Part shown: positions 27,205 to 40,447 of the stretch, piece after piece | Numbering within the stretch: position 1 is the first letter of the stretch | Layout of the letters: every line of letters starts with the position of its first letter | From: Escherichia coli | Lineage (GTDB): Bacteria > Pseudomonadota > Gammaproteobacteria > Enterobacterales > Enterobacteriaceae | Direction: 5' to 3' | Assembly (NCBI RefSeq): GCF_011881725.1 | Contig: NZ_JAATUR010000007.1 | Coordinates: forward strand, 1 to 64,000 | DNA: 64,000 nucleotides | Notes under the pieces: model-generated | Databases searched by the model: none | The model's input: the letters and a program-made list of their open reading frames with translations, nothing else | What the model was told of the DNA's origin: nothing | Position numbers and translations under genes: made by a program

Positions 27205-27615
27205 ATGTACAGCGCAAAAGGCACACAGGCCTATGCACAAATCGGCGTTGAGAGCGCCGTCATGAGCGCCAGTCAACAGCAACTGGTTACCATGCTATTT
27301 GACGGCGTATTGAGTGCGCTGGTAAGAGCACGCCTGTTTATGCAGGACAACAACCTGGAAGGCAAAGGCGTTTCTTTATCGAAAGCCATCAACATTATTG
27401 AGAATGGGCTGAAGGCGAGCCTCGAAGAAGAAAGCCAGGATGAATTAACCCAGAATTTAATTGCGCTCTATAGCTATATGGTCAGGCGTTTGCTGCAAGC
27501 GAATTTGCGTAACGATGTCTCCGCTGTAGAAGAAGTGGAAGCGTTAATGCGTAATATTGCCGATGCCTGGAAAGAGACTTTACTCTCCCCTTCTTTGATT
27601 CAGGATCCTGTCTGA
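27205..27615 (+). CDS. fliS: Flagellin-specific chaperone FliS
   Basis: A 136-aa helical chaperone that binds the C-terminal disordered part of flagellin, prevents early polymerisation and helps export. Typical N-terminus ([22 protein letters not shown]). The stop codon overlaps the fliT ATG, showing translational coupling. Confidence 0.98.
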   Translation: MYSAKGTQAYAQIGVESAVMSASQQQLVTMLFDGVLSALVRARLFMQDNNLEGKGVSLSKAINIIENGLKASLEEESQDELTQNLIALYSYMVRRLLQANLRNDVSAVEEVEALMRNIADAWKETLLSPSLIQDPV

Positions 27616-27980
27616 TGAACCATGCACCGCACTTGTATTTTGCCTGGCAACAACTTGTCGAAAAAAGCCAGCTCATGTTACGCCTGGCGACAGAAGAACG
27701 ATGGGACGAACTCATCGCCAGCGAAATGGCGTATGTGAATGCGGTGCAGGAGATTGCACACCTGACTGAAGAGTTTGCCCCGTCCACCACGATGCAGGAG
27801 CAGCTCCGCCCGATGCTGCGCCTGATTCTCGACAACGAAAGCAAGGTAAAGCAGTTATTACAGATTCGAATGGATGAACTGGCGAAACTGGTCGGTCAAT
27901 CATCGATGCAAAAATCGGTGTTAAGTGCCTATGGCGATCAGGGCGGCTTTGTGCTGGCTCCGCAGGACAGCCTCTTTTGA
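27615..27980 (+). CDS. fliT: Flagellar export chaperone and FlhDC regulator FliT
   Basis: A 121-aa helical protein, chaperone of FliD and, when free, an inhibitor of FlhD4C2. The sequence ([20 protein letters not shown] at the start) matches the family and the length is as expected. Last gene of the fliDST operon. Confidence 0.97.
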   Translation: MNHAPHLYFAWQQLVEKSQLMLRLATEERWDELIASEMAYVNAVQEIAHLTEEFAPSTTMQEQLRPMLRLILDNESKVKQLLQIRMDELAKLVGQSSMQKSVLSAYGDQGGFVLAPQDSLF

Positions 27981-28057
27981 ATCTTAACGAGATGATGGCT
28001 CGCGAATAATCTGTTTACGGCTACGCTTCTAATGTTCCCCTTGAATGGAGTCGAAGA

Positions 28058-29545
28058 ATGCGTAATCCCACGCTGTTGCAATGTTTTCACTGGTATTACC
28101 CGGAAGGCGGCAAGCTCTGGCCCGAGCTTGCCGAGCGCGCCGACGGTTTAAATGATATTGGTATCAATATAGTCTGGCTGCCGCCTGCCTATAAAGGCGC
28201 GTCGGGCGGGTATTCGGTCGGCTACGACTCCTATGATTTATTTGATTTAGGCGAGTTTGATCAGAAAGGCAGCATCCCTACTAAATATGGCGATAAAACA
28301 CAACTGCTGGCCGCCATTGATGCGCTGAAACGCAATGATATTGCGGTACTGCTGGACGTGGTCGTCAATCACAAAATGGGCGCAGATGAAAAAGAAGCTA
28401 TTCGCGTTCAGCGTGTTAATGCTGACGACCGTACGCAAATTGACGAAGAAATCATTGAGTGTGAAGGCTGGACGCGTTACACCTTCCCTGCCCGAGCCGG
28501 GAAATATTCGCAGTTTATCTGGGATTTCAAATGTTTTAGCGGTATCGACCATATCGAAAACCCTGATGAAGATGGTATTTTCAAGATTGTTAACGACTAC
28601 ACCGGCGAGGGCTGGAACGATCAGGTTGATGATGAATTAGGTAATTTCGATTATCTGATGGGCGAAAATATCGATTTTCGCAATCATGCCGTGACGGAAG
28701 AGATTAAATACTGGGCGCGCTGGGTGATGGAACAAACGCAATGCGACGGTTTTCGTCTCGATGCGGTTAAACACATTCCGGCCTGGTTTTATAAAGAGTG
28801 GATCGAACACGTACAGGAAGTTGCGCCAAAGCCGCTATTTATTGTGGCGGAATACTGGTCACACGAAGTCGATAAACTGCAAACGTATATTGATCAGGTG
28901 GAAGGCAAAACCATGCTGTTTGATGCGCCGCTGCAGATGAAATTCCATGAAGCATCACGCATGGGGCGCGACTACGATATGACACAGATTTTCACCGGTA
29001 CGCTGGTAGAAGCTGATCCTTTTCATGCCGTAACCCTGGTCGCCAACCACGATACCCAACCGTTGCAAGCCCTCGAAGCCCCGGTAGAACCGTGGTTTAA
29101 ACCGCTGGCGTATGCCTTAATTCTTTTGCGGGAAAATGGTGTTCCTTCGGTGTTCTATCCGGACCTTTATGGTGCACATTACGAAGATGTCGGCGGTGAC
29201 GGGCAAACCTATCCGATAGATATGCCGATAATTGAACAACTTGATGAGCTAATTCTCGCCCGTCAACGTTTCGCCCACGGTGTACAAACGTTATTTTTCG
29301 ACCATCCAAACTGTATTGCCTTTAGCCGCAGTGGCACAGATGAATATCCAGGCTGCGTGGTGGTGATGTCGAACGGCGATGATGGCGAAAAAACCATTAA
29401 TCTGGGTGATAATTACGGCAATAAATCCTGGCGTGATTTTCTGGGAAATCGGCAAGAAAGCGTAGTGACCGACGAAAATGGCGAAGCGACCTTCTTTTGC
29501 AACGGCGGCAGCGTCAGCGTGTGGGTTATCGAAGAGGTGATCTAA
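28058..29545 (+). CDS. amyA: Cytoplasmic alpha-amylase
   Basis: A 495-aa GH13 enzyme that hydrolyses alpha-1,4 links of maltodextrins and starch in the cytoplasm. GH13 motifs are present: [15 protein letters not shown] with the nucleophile Asp near residue 235, an acid Glu in VAEYW, and VANHDT. No signal peptide. It sits just after the fliDST operon as in K-12 and has its own terminator. Confidence 0.98.
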   Translation: MRNPTLLQCFHWYYPEGGKLWPELAERADGLNDIGINIVWLPPAYKGASGGYSVGYDSYDLFDLGEFDQKGSIPTKYGDKTQLLAAIDALKRNDIAVLLDVVVNHKMGADEKEAIRVQRVNADDRTQIDEEIIECEGWTRYTFPARAGKYSQFIWDFKCFSGIDHIENPDEDGIFKIVNDYTGEGWNDQVDDELGNFDYLMGENIDFRNHAVTEEIKYWARWVMEQTQCDGFRLDAVKHIPAWFYKEWIEHVQEVAPKPLFIVAEYWSHEVDKLQTYIDQVEGKTMLFDAPLQMKFHEASRMGRDYDMTQIFTGTLVEADPFHAVTLVANHDTQPLQALEAPVEPWFKPLAYALILLRENGVPSVFYPDLYGAHYEDVGGDGQTYPIDMPIIEQLDELILARQRFAHGVQTLFFDHPNCIAFSRSGTDEYPGCVVVMSNGDDGEKTINLGDNYGNKSWRDFLGNRQESVVTDENGEATFFCNGGSVSVWVIEEVI

Positions 29546-29598
29546 AACCGATTACTGACAATACACTCATCGTTATTGCAGGCCCGTGGCCATTGTCG

Positions 29599-29631
29599 GC
29601 CCGATAAGCGTGCGCATCGGGCTCTTTTTTT
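29599..29631 (+). terminator. Terminator after amyA
   Basis: Stem GCCCGAT / ATCGGGC with an inner GCG/CGC, followed by TCTTTTTTT. The arm sequence GATAAGCG recalls a partial REP unit. Confidence 0.8.
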
Positions 29632-29635
29632 GACA

Positions 29636-29662
29636 TAAAAATCCCCCAACTCCGGGGGGATT
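29636..29662 (-). terminator. Terminator after yedD
   Basis: On the minus strand ATCCCCCC, loop, GGGGGAT then TTTTTA. It faces the amyA terminator across a few bases. Confidence 0.8.
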
Positions 29663-29665
29663 TCA

Positions 29666-30079
29666 TTACGGCAGAGGCGTCGGTAACGGCGCTTTATCCA
29701 GCACGGCGGCACACTCTGCCGTCGGGCGATCCACACGTTCCATCGTCATACCATCATACTCAATGGTATTACCGTCACGCTCAATCTGGTACAGCTCACG
29801 TTTCACAGTAACGTTAGTGAGATCATCAGACATCAATGTCAGTTTACCCGGTAGTGCAATCACTCGCTGCCACTGACGGCAATCCAGTGTGTCGCCATCT
29901 TTAGTGACAATCAGGCTACCAATCGCTTCCGGGCTGACCAGCGCACGTTGCGGCCCTTTGGTCTGCCAGTACCCTGCCAGCCAGTCTGGCGCGGGGGTTT
30001 TTACAACATTATTATAGTTTTCGACTTCGGCACAGCCCGCCAGCAACATGAGTGCGCCTGCAATTGCGAGTTTTTTCAT
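29666..30079 (-). CDS. yedD: Lipoprotein YedD
   Basis: A 137-aa lipoprotein with signal peptide and lipobox LLAGC; Cys16 becomes the acylated N-terminus. The residue after Cys is Ala, compatible with outer-membrane sorting. An AGGA site lies six bases before the ATG at 30079, better placed than for the ATG one codon upstream. Function is not known; overproduced YedD is reported to respond to envelope stress systems. Confidence 0.93.
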   Translation of the reverse strand: MKKLAIAGALMLLAGCAEVENYNNVVKTPAPDWLAGYWQTKGPQRALVSPEAIGSLIVTKDGDTLDCRQWQRVIALPGKLTLMSDDLTNVTVKRELYQIERDGNTIEYDGMTMERVDRPTAECAAVLDKAPLPTPLP

Positions 30080-30264
30080 CATTCGTCCTGCATGAGAAGA
30101 AAAGTGGATTGTGGCATTAAAGCCCAGACGCCGCCAGCCTTTCCAGGCCCAAAGAGAAATTTGATCTAACTATTATTTTTGTGAATTATTGCCACGCAAA
30201 TAAATTCTTCTGATGTATGATTCGCGGCTCTTGTTTAAACCTTCTGAGTTCAGAGGCTACATAC

Positions 30265-31470
30265 ATGTCATGGCAGCAATTCAAACAAGCCTGGTTGATT
30301 AAATTCTGGGCGCCAATCCCTGCGGTCATCGCGGCGGGTATTCTCTCCACTTACTATTTTGGCATTACCGGCACCTTTTGGGCAGTTACGGGTGAATTTA
30401 CCCGCTGGGGCGGTCAGCTCCTGCAACTGTTTGGCGTCCATGCTGAAGAGTGGGGCTATTTTAAAATTATCCATCTGGAAGGATCGCCATTAACCCGCAT
30501 TGACGGGATGATGATTCTCGGTATGTTCGGCGGCTGTTTTGCCGCAGCACTATGGGCCAACAACGTCAAACTGCGCATGCCGCGTAGCCGTATCCGCATT
30601 ATGCAGGCCATCATTGGCGGCATTATCGCTGGTTTTGGTGCGCGTCTGGCGATGGGCTGTAACCTGGCTGCATTCTTCACCGGCATTCCTCAGTTCTCGC
30701 TGCACGCCTGGTTCTTTGCCATCGCCACCGCCATCGGCTCATGGTTTGGCGCGCGCTTTACTCTGCTGCCTGTCTTTCGTATCCCCGTGAAAATGCAGAA
30801 AGTCTCTGCCGCCTCACCGCTGACGCAAAAACCGGATCAGGCGCGGCGCCGTTTTCGTCTTGGGATGCTGGTCTTTTTCGGCATGCTGGGCTGGGCGCTG
30901 TTAACGGCGATGAACCAACCTAAACTGGGGCTGGCAATGCTGTTTGGCGTCGGCTTTGGCTTACTGATAGAACGTGCGCAAATCTGCTTTACTTCGGCGT
31001 TCCGCGATATGTGGATCACCGGACGGACCCACATGGCGAAAGCGATCATTATCGGTATGGCGGTAAGTGCCATAGGTATTTTCAGTTATGTACAGTTGGG
31101 CGTAGAACCTAAAATCATGTGGGCGGGTCCGAACGCGGTAATTGGCGGATTACTGTTTGGTTTTGGTATTGTGCTGGCAGGCGGCTGCGAAACGGGATGG
31201 ATGTATCGCGCGGTGGAAGGCCAGGTGCATTACTGGTGGGTCGGTCTGGGCAACGTTATCGGCTCAACGATCCTGGCGTATTACTGGGATGATTTCGCTC
31301 CGGCGCTGGCCACCGACTGGGACAAAATCAACCTGCTGAAAACCTTTGGCCCAATGGGCGGCCTGTTGGTGACATATTTGCTGTTGTTCGCTGCGCTGAT
31401 GCTGATTATCGGCTGGGAAAAACGCTTCTTCCGCCGTGCGGCACCGCAGACAGCTAAGGAGATCGCATGA
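30265..31470 (+). CDS. yedE: YeeE/YedE family inner-membrane transporter, putative selenium or sulfur uptake
   Basis: A 401-aa inner-membrane protein with about ten hydrophobic spans and the paired conserved cysteine segments of the family (ARLAMGCNLAAFF and LAGGCETGWMYRAVEG). The related TsuA imports thiosulfate; YedE is linked with selenium metabolism by comparative genomics. The start at 30265 (MSWQQFKQAW) is the K-12 start. The stop overlaps the yedF start by four bases, so the pair forms an operon with a TusA-like partner. Confidence 0.95.
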   Translation: MSWQQFKQAWLIKFWAPIPAVIAAGILSTYYFGITGTFWAVTGEFTRWGGQLLQLFGVHAEEWGYFKIIHLEGSPLTRIDGMMILGMFGGCFAAALWANNVKLRMPRSRIRIMQAIIGGIIAGFGARLAMGCNLAAFFTGIPQFSLHAWFFAIATAIGSWFGARFTLLPVFRIPVKMQKVSAASPLTQKPDQARRRFRLGMLVFFGMLGWALLTAMNQPKLGLAMLFGVGFGLLIERAQICFTSAFRDMWITGRTHMAKAIIIGMAVSAIGIFSYVQLGVEPKIMWAGPNAVIGGLLFGFGIVLAGGCETGWMYRAVEGQVHYWWVGLGNVIGSTILAYYWDDFAPALATDWDKINLLKTFGPMGGLLVTYLLLFAALMLIIGWEKRFFRRAAPQTAKEIA

Positions 31471-31700
31471 AAAATATCGTTCCTGATTACCGCCTTGATA
31501 TGGTGGGTGAACCCTGCCCTTACCCGGCTGTTGCTACCCTTGAGGCGATGCCGCAATTAAAAAAAGGCGAGATCCTCGAAGTGGTCAGCGATTGTCCACA
31601 GTCGATTAACAATATTCCACTGGATGCACGGAATCACGGCTATACGGTACTGGATATTCAGCAAGACGGGCCGACCATTCGTTATTTAATTCAAAAGTAA
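31467..31700 (+). CDS. yedF: TusA-like sulfurtransferase YedF
   Basis: A 77-aa TusA-family protein. The CPxP motif is present (GEPCPYPAVATLEAM), with the cysteine that can carry persulfide sulfur or selenium, and a second Cys in SDCPQSINN. Coupled to yedE by overlap. A hairpin (CTCCCGCTG / CAGCGGGAG, 31706-31730) follows but lacks a long T-run. Confidence 0.95.
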   Translation: MKNIVPDYRLDMVGEPCPYPAVATLEAMPQLKKGEILEVVSDCPQSINNIPLDARNHGYTVLDIQQDGPTIRYLIQK

Positions 31701-31902
31701 TCTTTTCTCCCGCTGTTTCAGGCAGCGGGAGTCACTTGCTACGGATACTCCGTTGTCTATTTTCCGTACGGTAGCCCCCCATAAAACTGGATTATCATTG
31801 ATGTCATAGAGACGCGGCATTAAGTGATCGGACCAGATTGATGGAATAACACCAATCATGCAAACTATCACGCCATACAACTAACAAGGGATTACTTCTC
31901 TG

Positions 31903-32307
31903 ATGGATCAGGTGACTATTTTTCAAAAGATGTTTGAGAAAGTGAGAACGGAGCTAAATTTTTCCTGGTTTTATGCTGAGTTAAAACGTCATCATATTGC
32001 ACATTATATATACTATCTTGCCACAGATAACATCAGGCTCGTCACACACGATGACAATGTTTTGTTAATAAGAGGAAGCAGAAGTCTATTAAAAGTCAGT
32101 GCTACCAAAGATCCTGAGCAAGTCAAAAAGGCTGCCCGAACTCACATTTCAAGACAGTCTACATTTCGGGAATATTGTACAACGCTTGCCAATGCTGGCG
32201 TTTTCCGGTGGGTTACTGACGTCAATGATAATAAACGTCGTTACTATTCTATCGATAATACACTTTTATATATTGAAGATGTCGAGAACAACAAACCACT
32301 CATTTAG
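31903..32307 (+). CDS. DUF1398 family protein (YbcV/YedM-like)
   Basis: A 134-aa protein of DUF1398. It carries the family stretch HIAHYIYYLATDNIRLVTHDD and AGVFRWVTDVND. In E. coli the family includes the prophage gene ybcV and yedM, the latter from this very region in K-12. No function is established. It starts after a short AAGGGATT site and seems complete. In K-12 yedK lies here between yedF and yedL; no yedK coding sequence is visible. Confidence 0.85.
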   Translation: MDQVTIFQKMFEKVRTELNFSWFYAELKRHHIAHYIYYLATDNIRLVTHDDNVLLIRGSRSLLKVSATKDPEQVKKAARTHISRQSTFREYCTTLANAGVFRWVTDVNDNKRRYYSIDNTLLYIEDVENNKPLI

Positions 32308-32472
32308 CTGTATTTGCCAGCTCAGGCCTGACAGTAACTGGTTATTTATGCGTCCGGACAATTGTGATTGGTCATTTTTTACAAACACAATTGAGCCATA
32401 AGAAACGTCTATTAGACAAAGATGTTTTCGCCTGCTGGTATGTTGTAATCAGATAACCAACACGAAACAATC

Positions 32473-32952
32473 ATGTTCACTGTCAAAATAGATGATCTCT
32501 CCCATCCCGCAGTACAAAAATTGGTGACTTACCATATTTCGGGTATGCGGGAACAATCTCCACCAGAAAGCATCCATGCTTTGGACGTAGAAAAACTACG
32601 TGATCCGGCAGTAACATTCTGGTCAGCATGGGAAGGAGATCAACTCGCAGGAATTGGCGCGCTGAAATTGCTGGATGATAAACATGGTGAGTTGAAATCA
32701 ATGCGTACTGCGCCAGACTTTTTACGTCGTGGAGTCGCAAAACTGATTTTACGGCATATTTTGCAGGCTGCACATGACAGACGCCTTCATCGCCTGAGTT
32801 TAGAAACAGGAACACATGATGGGTTTACGGCCTGCCATCAGCTTTATCTCAAACATGGCTTCATTGCCTGCGAGCCCTTTGCCAATTATAAACCGGACCC
32901 AAATAGCCGTTTTATGACGTTGAACTTATCTGAAAATCATCAATTGTCATGA
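32473..32952 (+). CDS. yedL: GNAT-family N-acetyltransferase YedL
   Basis: A 159-aa acetyltransferase of the GNAT fold. The acetyl-CoA loop is in SMRTAPDFLRRGVAKLILRH (R-x-x-G-x-A), and the C-terminal strand (LYLKHGFIACEPFANY) is typical. About 20% of residues differ from K-12 YedL as remembered, much more than for neighbouring flagellar proteins. Substrate unknown. Confidence 0.93.
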   Translation: MFTVKIDDLSHPAVQKLVTYHISGMREQSPPESIHALDVEKLRDPAVTFWSAWEGDQLAGIGALKLLDDKHGELKSMRTAPDFLRRGVAKLILRHILQAAHDRRLHRLSLETGTHDGFTACHQLYLKHGFIACEPFANYKPDPNSRFMTLNLSENHQLS

Positions 32953-33215
32953 CGGGTAAACCTATTAATTGCAGCAGGTAATTGCCGATGATGTGTTTGC
33001 ATTAGTCAACCGCCTCTTCTTGTCTCATAAGCCATTATTTTTTCTAATATGCTGCCGGAGTGCTTGGCCGCAGTTACCTCGACACGTCCAAAAATATGTT
33101 CAATTTGCTCTGATTCTTTTTCGTAGTCAGTGCGGGTTCTTTGCCATGGAGGGCCTGACGGCAGGCTGTTTTTTGTTTCTGTATCAGAAAAAAATAAGCA
33201 ACGTTTTTAAACTAT
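32953..33215. other. Intergenic stretch, no gene seen
   Basis: The gap between convergent yedL and yagU shows only short open frames without ribosome binding sites. Possibly a remnant of the genes that sit here in K-12, but I recognise none. Confidence 0.45.
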
Positions 33216-33242
33216 AAAATGGCGCTGTATTTGCGCCATTTT
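33216..33242 (-). terminator. Terminator downstream of yagU
   Basis: Perfect ten-base stem AAAATGGCGC / GCGCCATTTT, symmetric and able to work on both strands. Confidence 0.85.
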
Positions 33243-33255
33243 ATCATTCAATGCA

Positions 33256-33870
33256 TTATCTGTTCGAGCCTAAAGGGATCTCAGGGTCTGGCTCATGAGT
33301 AATTCTATTTCGTAAATCTCTGCGAATAATTTCAATGGACCAGAACCATACTAAATGCCCAAAAATTTCAGAAACATTCTCATACCACGGGAGATCAAAC
33401 AGAGGTGGCGTCAGTCCCATGAGAGGGAATGAAATCATATGAACAAAAATTTGTGCTAAAGCCCCAGCCAGTAAGCCCTGCCAGAGCTTAATTTTTGGAA
33501 ATACTTCAGCGACAACACAGTAACCAACAGCAAAAATAATCGAAAAGATTATGTGTGTTACCCCAACCCAGTTAAAAACATGCCCGGCGAAGGTATACAC
33601 AGCCGCATTTGGATCTGTTAGCCCAAGCCAGTCACGAAGGAAAATATAAGGTGGATTGAGAAAGTTACGAGAACAGTCAATTTGCCCCGCAGCCCTGATC
33701 AGTGATTCCGGCCCACATGCAGCATTAAAAATATCAACCGGACTACGTGGTGGTAATGGTACTTCTGCTCCCCATTTAACAAATGCGGAAACAACGCCAG
33801 CAATCAGTCCAATAAATGCGGCAAGACCATAACGTCTGCGACTCGGTGGAGTTTGTTCAAATATATTCAT
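33256..33870 (-). CDS. yagU: YagU family inner-membrane protein (DUF1440)
   Basis: A 204-aa integral membrane protein with about four hydrophobic spans, almost identical in length and sequence to E. coli YagU as I remember it. YagU is reported to contribute to acid resistance. In K-12 the gene lies far away beside the CP4-6 prophage and paoABC; here it sits between yedL and an integrase remnant, next to the fliE end of the flagellar cluster. It may have moved with the neighbouring phage fragment or be a second copy. Confidence 0.92.
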   Translation of the reverse strand: MNIFEQTPPSRRRYGLAAFIGLIAGVVSAFVKWGAEVPLPPRSPVDIFNAACGPESLIRAAGQIDCSRNFLNPPYIFLRDWLGLTDPNAAVYTFAGHVFNWVGVTHIIFSIIFAVGYCVVAEVFPKIKLWQGLLAGALAQIFVHMISFPLMGLTPPLFDLPWYENVSEIFGHLVWFWSIEIIRRDLRNRITHEPDPEIPLGSNR

Positions 33871-34167
33871 AATTACCCTGTTTGTTTCATTACGTAATAC
33901 ACCTCTTTAGGAGTATTCATAAAACTGGGCAAATGTAAAGAACTGTATTGTTTTGTATGATCGCATGCTGCTTTAATCACCACTTAATATAAACTCCATT
34001 ATTTCTCCACATTTTTATATTAGAAGTGGTAAAGAGAAATATGATGTTTCTCTCTGAGATAATTAATCATTCCTTTTGCCCACCCTAGTGGTGGGCTTTT
34101 TATGTAAAGCCTCTGGAGGTCAACAAAAACTGGCCACCATTTTAGATTTTTTTCTGGCGAATTACCG
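33871..34167. other. AT-rich intergenic stretch upstream of yagU
   Basis: No gene is seen. The leftward yagU promoter must lie here. A short hairpin CCCACC/GGTGGG near 34079-34098 followed by TTTTTATG could end transcripts coming from the left. Confidence 0.45.
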
Positions 34168-34740
34168 TTCAAGATGGTTAGGGATAGCAACATGTTCATG
34201 ACCATCACTCCTGTACCGGTGAGTTGGCTGCTGGCAACTCACCAGCCCCATCTGATAGCCTGTCTGGGTTGCCATTGTGGCGATGCTTTTTGCTCCGGTC
34301 GAACCGGAGCTGAAATGACACGGCCTGGTAAGCAGTATCAGGTTGAAGTGAAACTTCATGAGTATGGTCGAACTGAAATGCATCCGTGCACTTTTGTTTT
34401 CAATCCGCAAATCGTTACGCGTAATGGCCTTGCCGGGTACCACTATGCAGTTGGGTCGATTAATCAGTCATGGGAAGCTGCAATACGACGCGCCGGGATT
34501 CGCTACCGCAAAGCATATCAGTCAAGGATTTTATGCATGTTGGTCTTTGACCGCTGGAGCTCCCCCTAACTTCATCGCCAGGCAAATGGAAAACTCTGAT
34601 GCTCAGATGGTTTATCGCGTTTACGGATCATGGATGGCAGAAAACAATCAGAATCAGGTATCAATTTAAACCAGAAATTGAGTGAATTTGCCCCATCCAT
34701 GCCCCACGCTGTGGGATCGGATGTAATTAAACAAGCATAG
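34168..34740 (+). pseudogene. Degraded phage integrase, 3' remnant
   Basis: Three different reading frames together give the C-terminal half of a lambdoid (HK620-like) tyrosine recombinase. The first frame gives [35 protein letters not shown] and YRKAYQSR. A shifted frame from about 34510 gives YACWSLTAGAPPNFIARQ and DAQMVYRVYGSWMAENNQ with the tyrosine. Another shift near 34670 gives the tail NQKLSEFAPSMPHA ending at TAG 34740. The nucleophile Tyr survives but the HxxR box is broken at the first shift. K-12 carries the integrase fragment intG at this place, so the locus was a prophage site. Confidence 0.85.
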
Positions 34741-34757
34741 TCAACAGGTTACAAAAC

Positions 34758-35072
34758 CTACACCTGCATGGACATCATTTCCTGATACGCCGCCACCAGC
34801 TTATTACGCACCTGAATCCCCATTTGCATTGAAACTGACGCTTTTTGCATATCGGTCATCACATCGTTCAGCGCCACGCCGGGTTCACCGAGGGTGAATT
34901 TTTCTGCCTGTGTGCGGGCGGCGAATTGCGTCTCACTTATACGGTCGAGCGCGGCATGAAGCTGTCCGGCAAAACTGATGGTCGGTTGTGGCAGGGATTC
35001 CTGCGCACGGGCACTCATCGCCGTAGACTGTAACTGGCTGATAACCCCTTCAATCCCCTGTATGGCTGACAT
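34758..35072 (-). CDS. fliE: Flagellar MS ring-rod junction protein
   Basis: A 104-aa rod-basal protein that joins the MS ring to the proximal rod. The sequence ([19 protein letters not shown] at the start, [17 protein letters not shown] at the end) matches the family. The ATG at 35072 is the K-12 start. It is divergent from fliF with 214 bases of shared promoter region, which should hold the FlhDC-dependent class 2 promoters. Confidence 0.97.
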   Translation of the reverse strand: MSAIQGIEGVISQLQSTAMSARAQESLPQPTISFAGQLHAALDRISETQFAARTQAEKFTLGEPGVALNDVMTDMQKASVSMQMGIQVRNKLVAAYQEMMSMQV

Positions 35073-35286
35073 ATTCATCTCCTGGAACATTTCTGGTAGC
35101 AGAGATTAACAGCAAGTCAATAAGATAAAGGCGTTAAATAACGATAAAAAACCGGGTTAATTGGCGCATAGAAAAAAACAAAACCACAAATAATGAGGCC
35201 GTCAATTTTTCGAGTTTGCTGACCCGGGAGTGCGTCTTGTTTCACTTTGCCAATAACGCCGTCTTTCATCTGCCGCGAGGTGCGCG

Positions 35287-38608
<3,322 letters not shown>

Positions 38609-38612
<4 letters not shown>

Positions 38613-39982
38613 TGACCACTCGCCTGACACGTTGGTTAAACTCGCTGGATAATTTTGAAGCCAAAATGGCGCAACTGCCTGCGGTGCGTCGCTACGGACG
38701 ATTAACCCGCGCCACCGGGCTGGTGCTGGAAGCTACTGGCTTACAATTGCCGCTCGGCGCAACCTGTGTCATTGAACGTCAGAACGGTACTGACACGCAC
38801 GAAGTAGAAAGCGAAGTGGTTGGCTTTAACGGTCAACGGCTGTTTTTAATGCCGCTGGAAGAAGTGGAAGGTGTCCTCCCCGGCGCGCGCGTTTACGCCA
38901 AAAATATCGTCGGCTATGGGCTGCAAAGCGGCAAGCAGCTACCGCTCGGTCCGGCGCTGTTAGGTCGTGTTCTGGACGGCAGCGGTAAACCGCTCGATGG
39001 TCTGCCCTCCCCCGATACAACTGAAACGGGTGCGCTGATTACCCCGCCGTTTAACCCGTTGCAACGAACACCGATTGAACATGTGCTGGACACGGGCGTA
39101 CGCCCAATCAATGCCCTACTTACCGTTGGACGTGGACAGCGTATGGGGCTGTTTGCTGGTTCTGGTGTCGGTAAAAGTGTGCTGTTGGGGATGATGGCAC
39201 GTTACACCCGCGCCGATGTCATTGTCGTTGGTTTGATTGGTGAACGTGGGCGCGAAGTAAAAGATTTTATTGAGAATATTCTCGGTACTGAAGGTCGTGC
39301 GCGTTCAGTAGTGGTAGCCGCTCCGGCAGATGTTTCTCCGCTCCTGCGAATGCAAGGTGCCGCCTATGCCACGCGCATTGCCGAAGATTTTCGCGATCGT
39401 GGTCAGCATGTGCTGCTGATTATGGACTCCCTCACCCGCTACGCGATGGCCCAGCGTGAGATTGCGCTGGCAATTGGCGAACCGCCTGCCACCAAAGGTT
39501 ACCCACCGTCGGTATTCGCCAAATTACCGGCACTGGTAGAGCGTGCCGGAAACGGCATCAGCGGCGGCGGCTCGATTACCGCGTTTTATACCGTACTGAC
39601 CGAAGGTGATGACCAGCAGGATCCGATTGCCGACTCCGCGCGGGCGATCCTCGACGGCCACATTGTGCTGTCTCGCCGTCTGGCGGAAGCCGGGCACTAT
39701 CCGGCGATTGATATTGAAGCGTCGATCAGCCGTGCAATGACAGCGTTGATCAGCGAGCAACATTACGCGCGGGTGCGCACATTCAAACAGCTGTTGTCGA
39801 GTTTTCAGCGCAACCGCGATCTGGTCAGCGTCGGCGCGTATGCCAAAGGCAGCGACCCAATGCTCGATAAAGCCATCGCCTTATGGCCGCAGCTGGAGGG
39901 CTATTTGCAACAAGGTATTTTCGAACGCGCAGGTTGGGAAGATTCTCTCCAGGGGCTGGAGCACATTTTCCCGACGGTGTGA
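38609..39982 (+). CDS. fliI: Flagellum-specific export ATPase
   Basis: A 457-aa F1-beta-like ATPase of the flagellar type III export machine. Walker A GSGVGKSV lies near residue 185, with [10 protein letters not shown] and Walker [12 protein letters not shown] following. It assembles as a hexamer with FliH and FliJ below the export gate. Confidence 0.98.
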
Positions 39983-40003
39983 TTACGCAGGAGATAGCAG
40001 CAG

Positions 40004-40447
40004 ATGGCAGAACATAGCGCTCTGGCGACCCTGAAAGATCTGGCAGAAAAAGAAGTGGATAATGCGGCCCGCCTGCTGGGTGAAATGCGTCGCGGATGTC
40101 AGCAGGCGGAAGAACAACTCAAAATGCTGATCGATTATCAGAATGAATATCGCAGCAACCTGAACAGCGACATGAGTACAGGAATGACCAGTAATCGCTG
40201 GATCAACTATCAGCAGTTCATTCAGACACTGGAAAAAGCCATTACCCAGCACCGCCAGCAGCTTAATCAGTGGACGCAGAAAGTTGACATTGCCCTCACC
40301 AGCTGGCGAGAAAAGAAACAACGTTTACAAGCCTGGCAGACCCTCCAGGAACGGCAATCCACGGCGGCGCTGCTTGCAGAAAACCGCCTCGATCAGAAAA
40401 AGATGGACGAGTTCGCCCAGCGTGCCGCCATGAGGAAAGCAGAATGA
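40004..40447 (+). CDS. fliJ: Flagellar export protein FliJ
   Basis: A 147-aa coiled-coil protein, similar in fold to the ATP synthase gamma subunit, that links FliI to the FlhA gate and escorts chaperones. It is almost entirely helical ([20 protein letters not shown]). It overlaps fliK by four bases. Confidence 0.97.
   Translation: MAEHSALATLKDLAEKEVDNAARLLGEMRRGCQQAEEQLKMLIDYQNEYRSNLNSDMSTGMTSNRWINYQQFIQTLEKAITQHRQQLNQWTQKVDIALTSWREKKQRLQAWQTLQERQSTAALLAENRLDQKKMDEFAQRAAMRKAE

Noticed and set aside
31686..31880. Minus-strand open frame of 64 codons after yedF, considered as a yedK remnant
   Set aside because: It does not begin with the MCGR catalytic N-terminus of YedK and shows none of its motifs.
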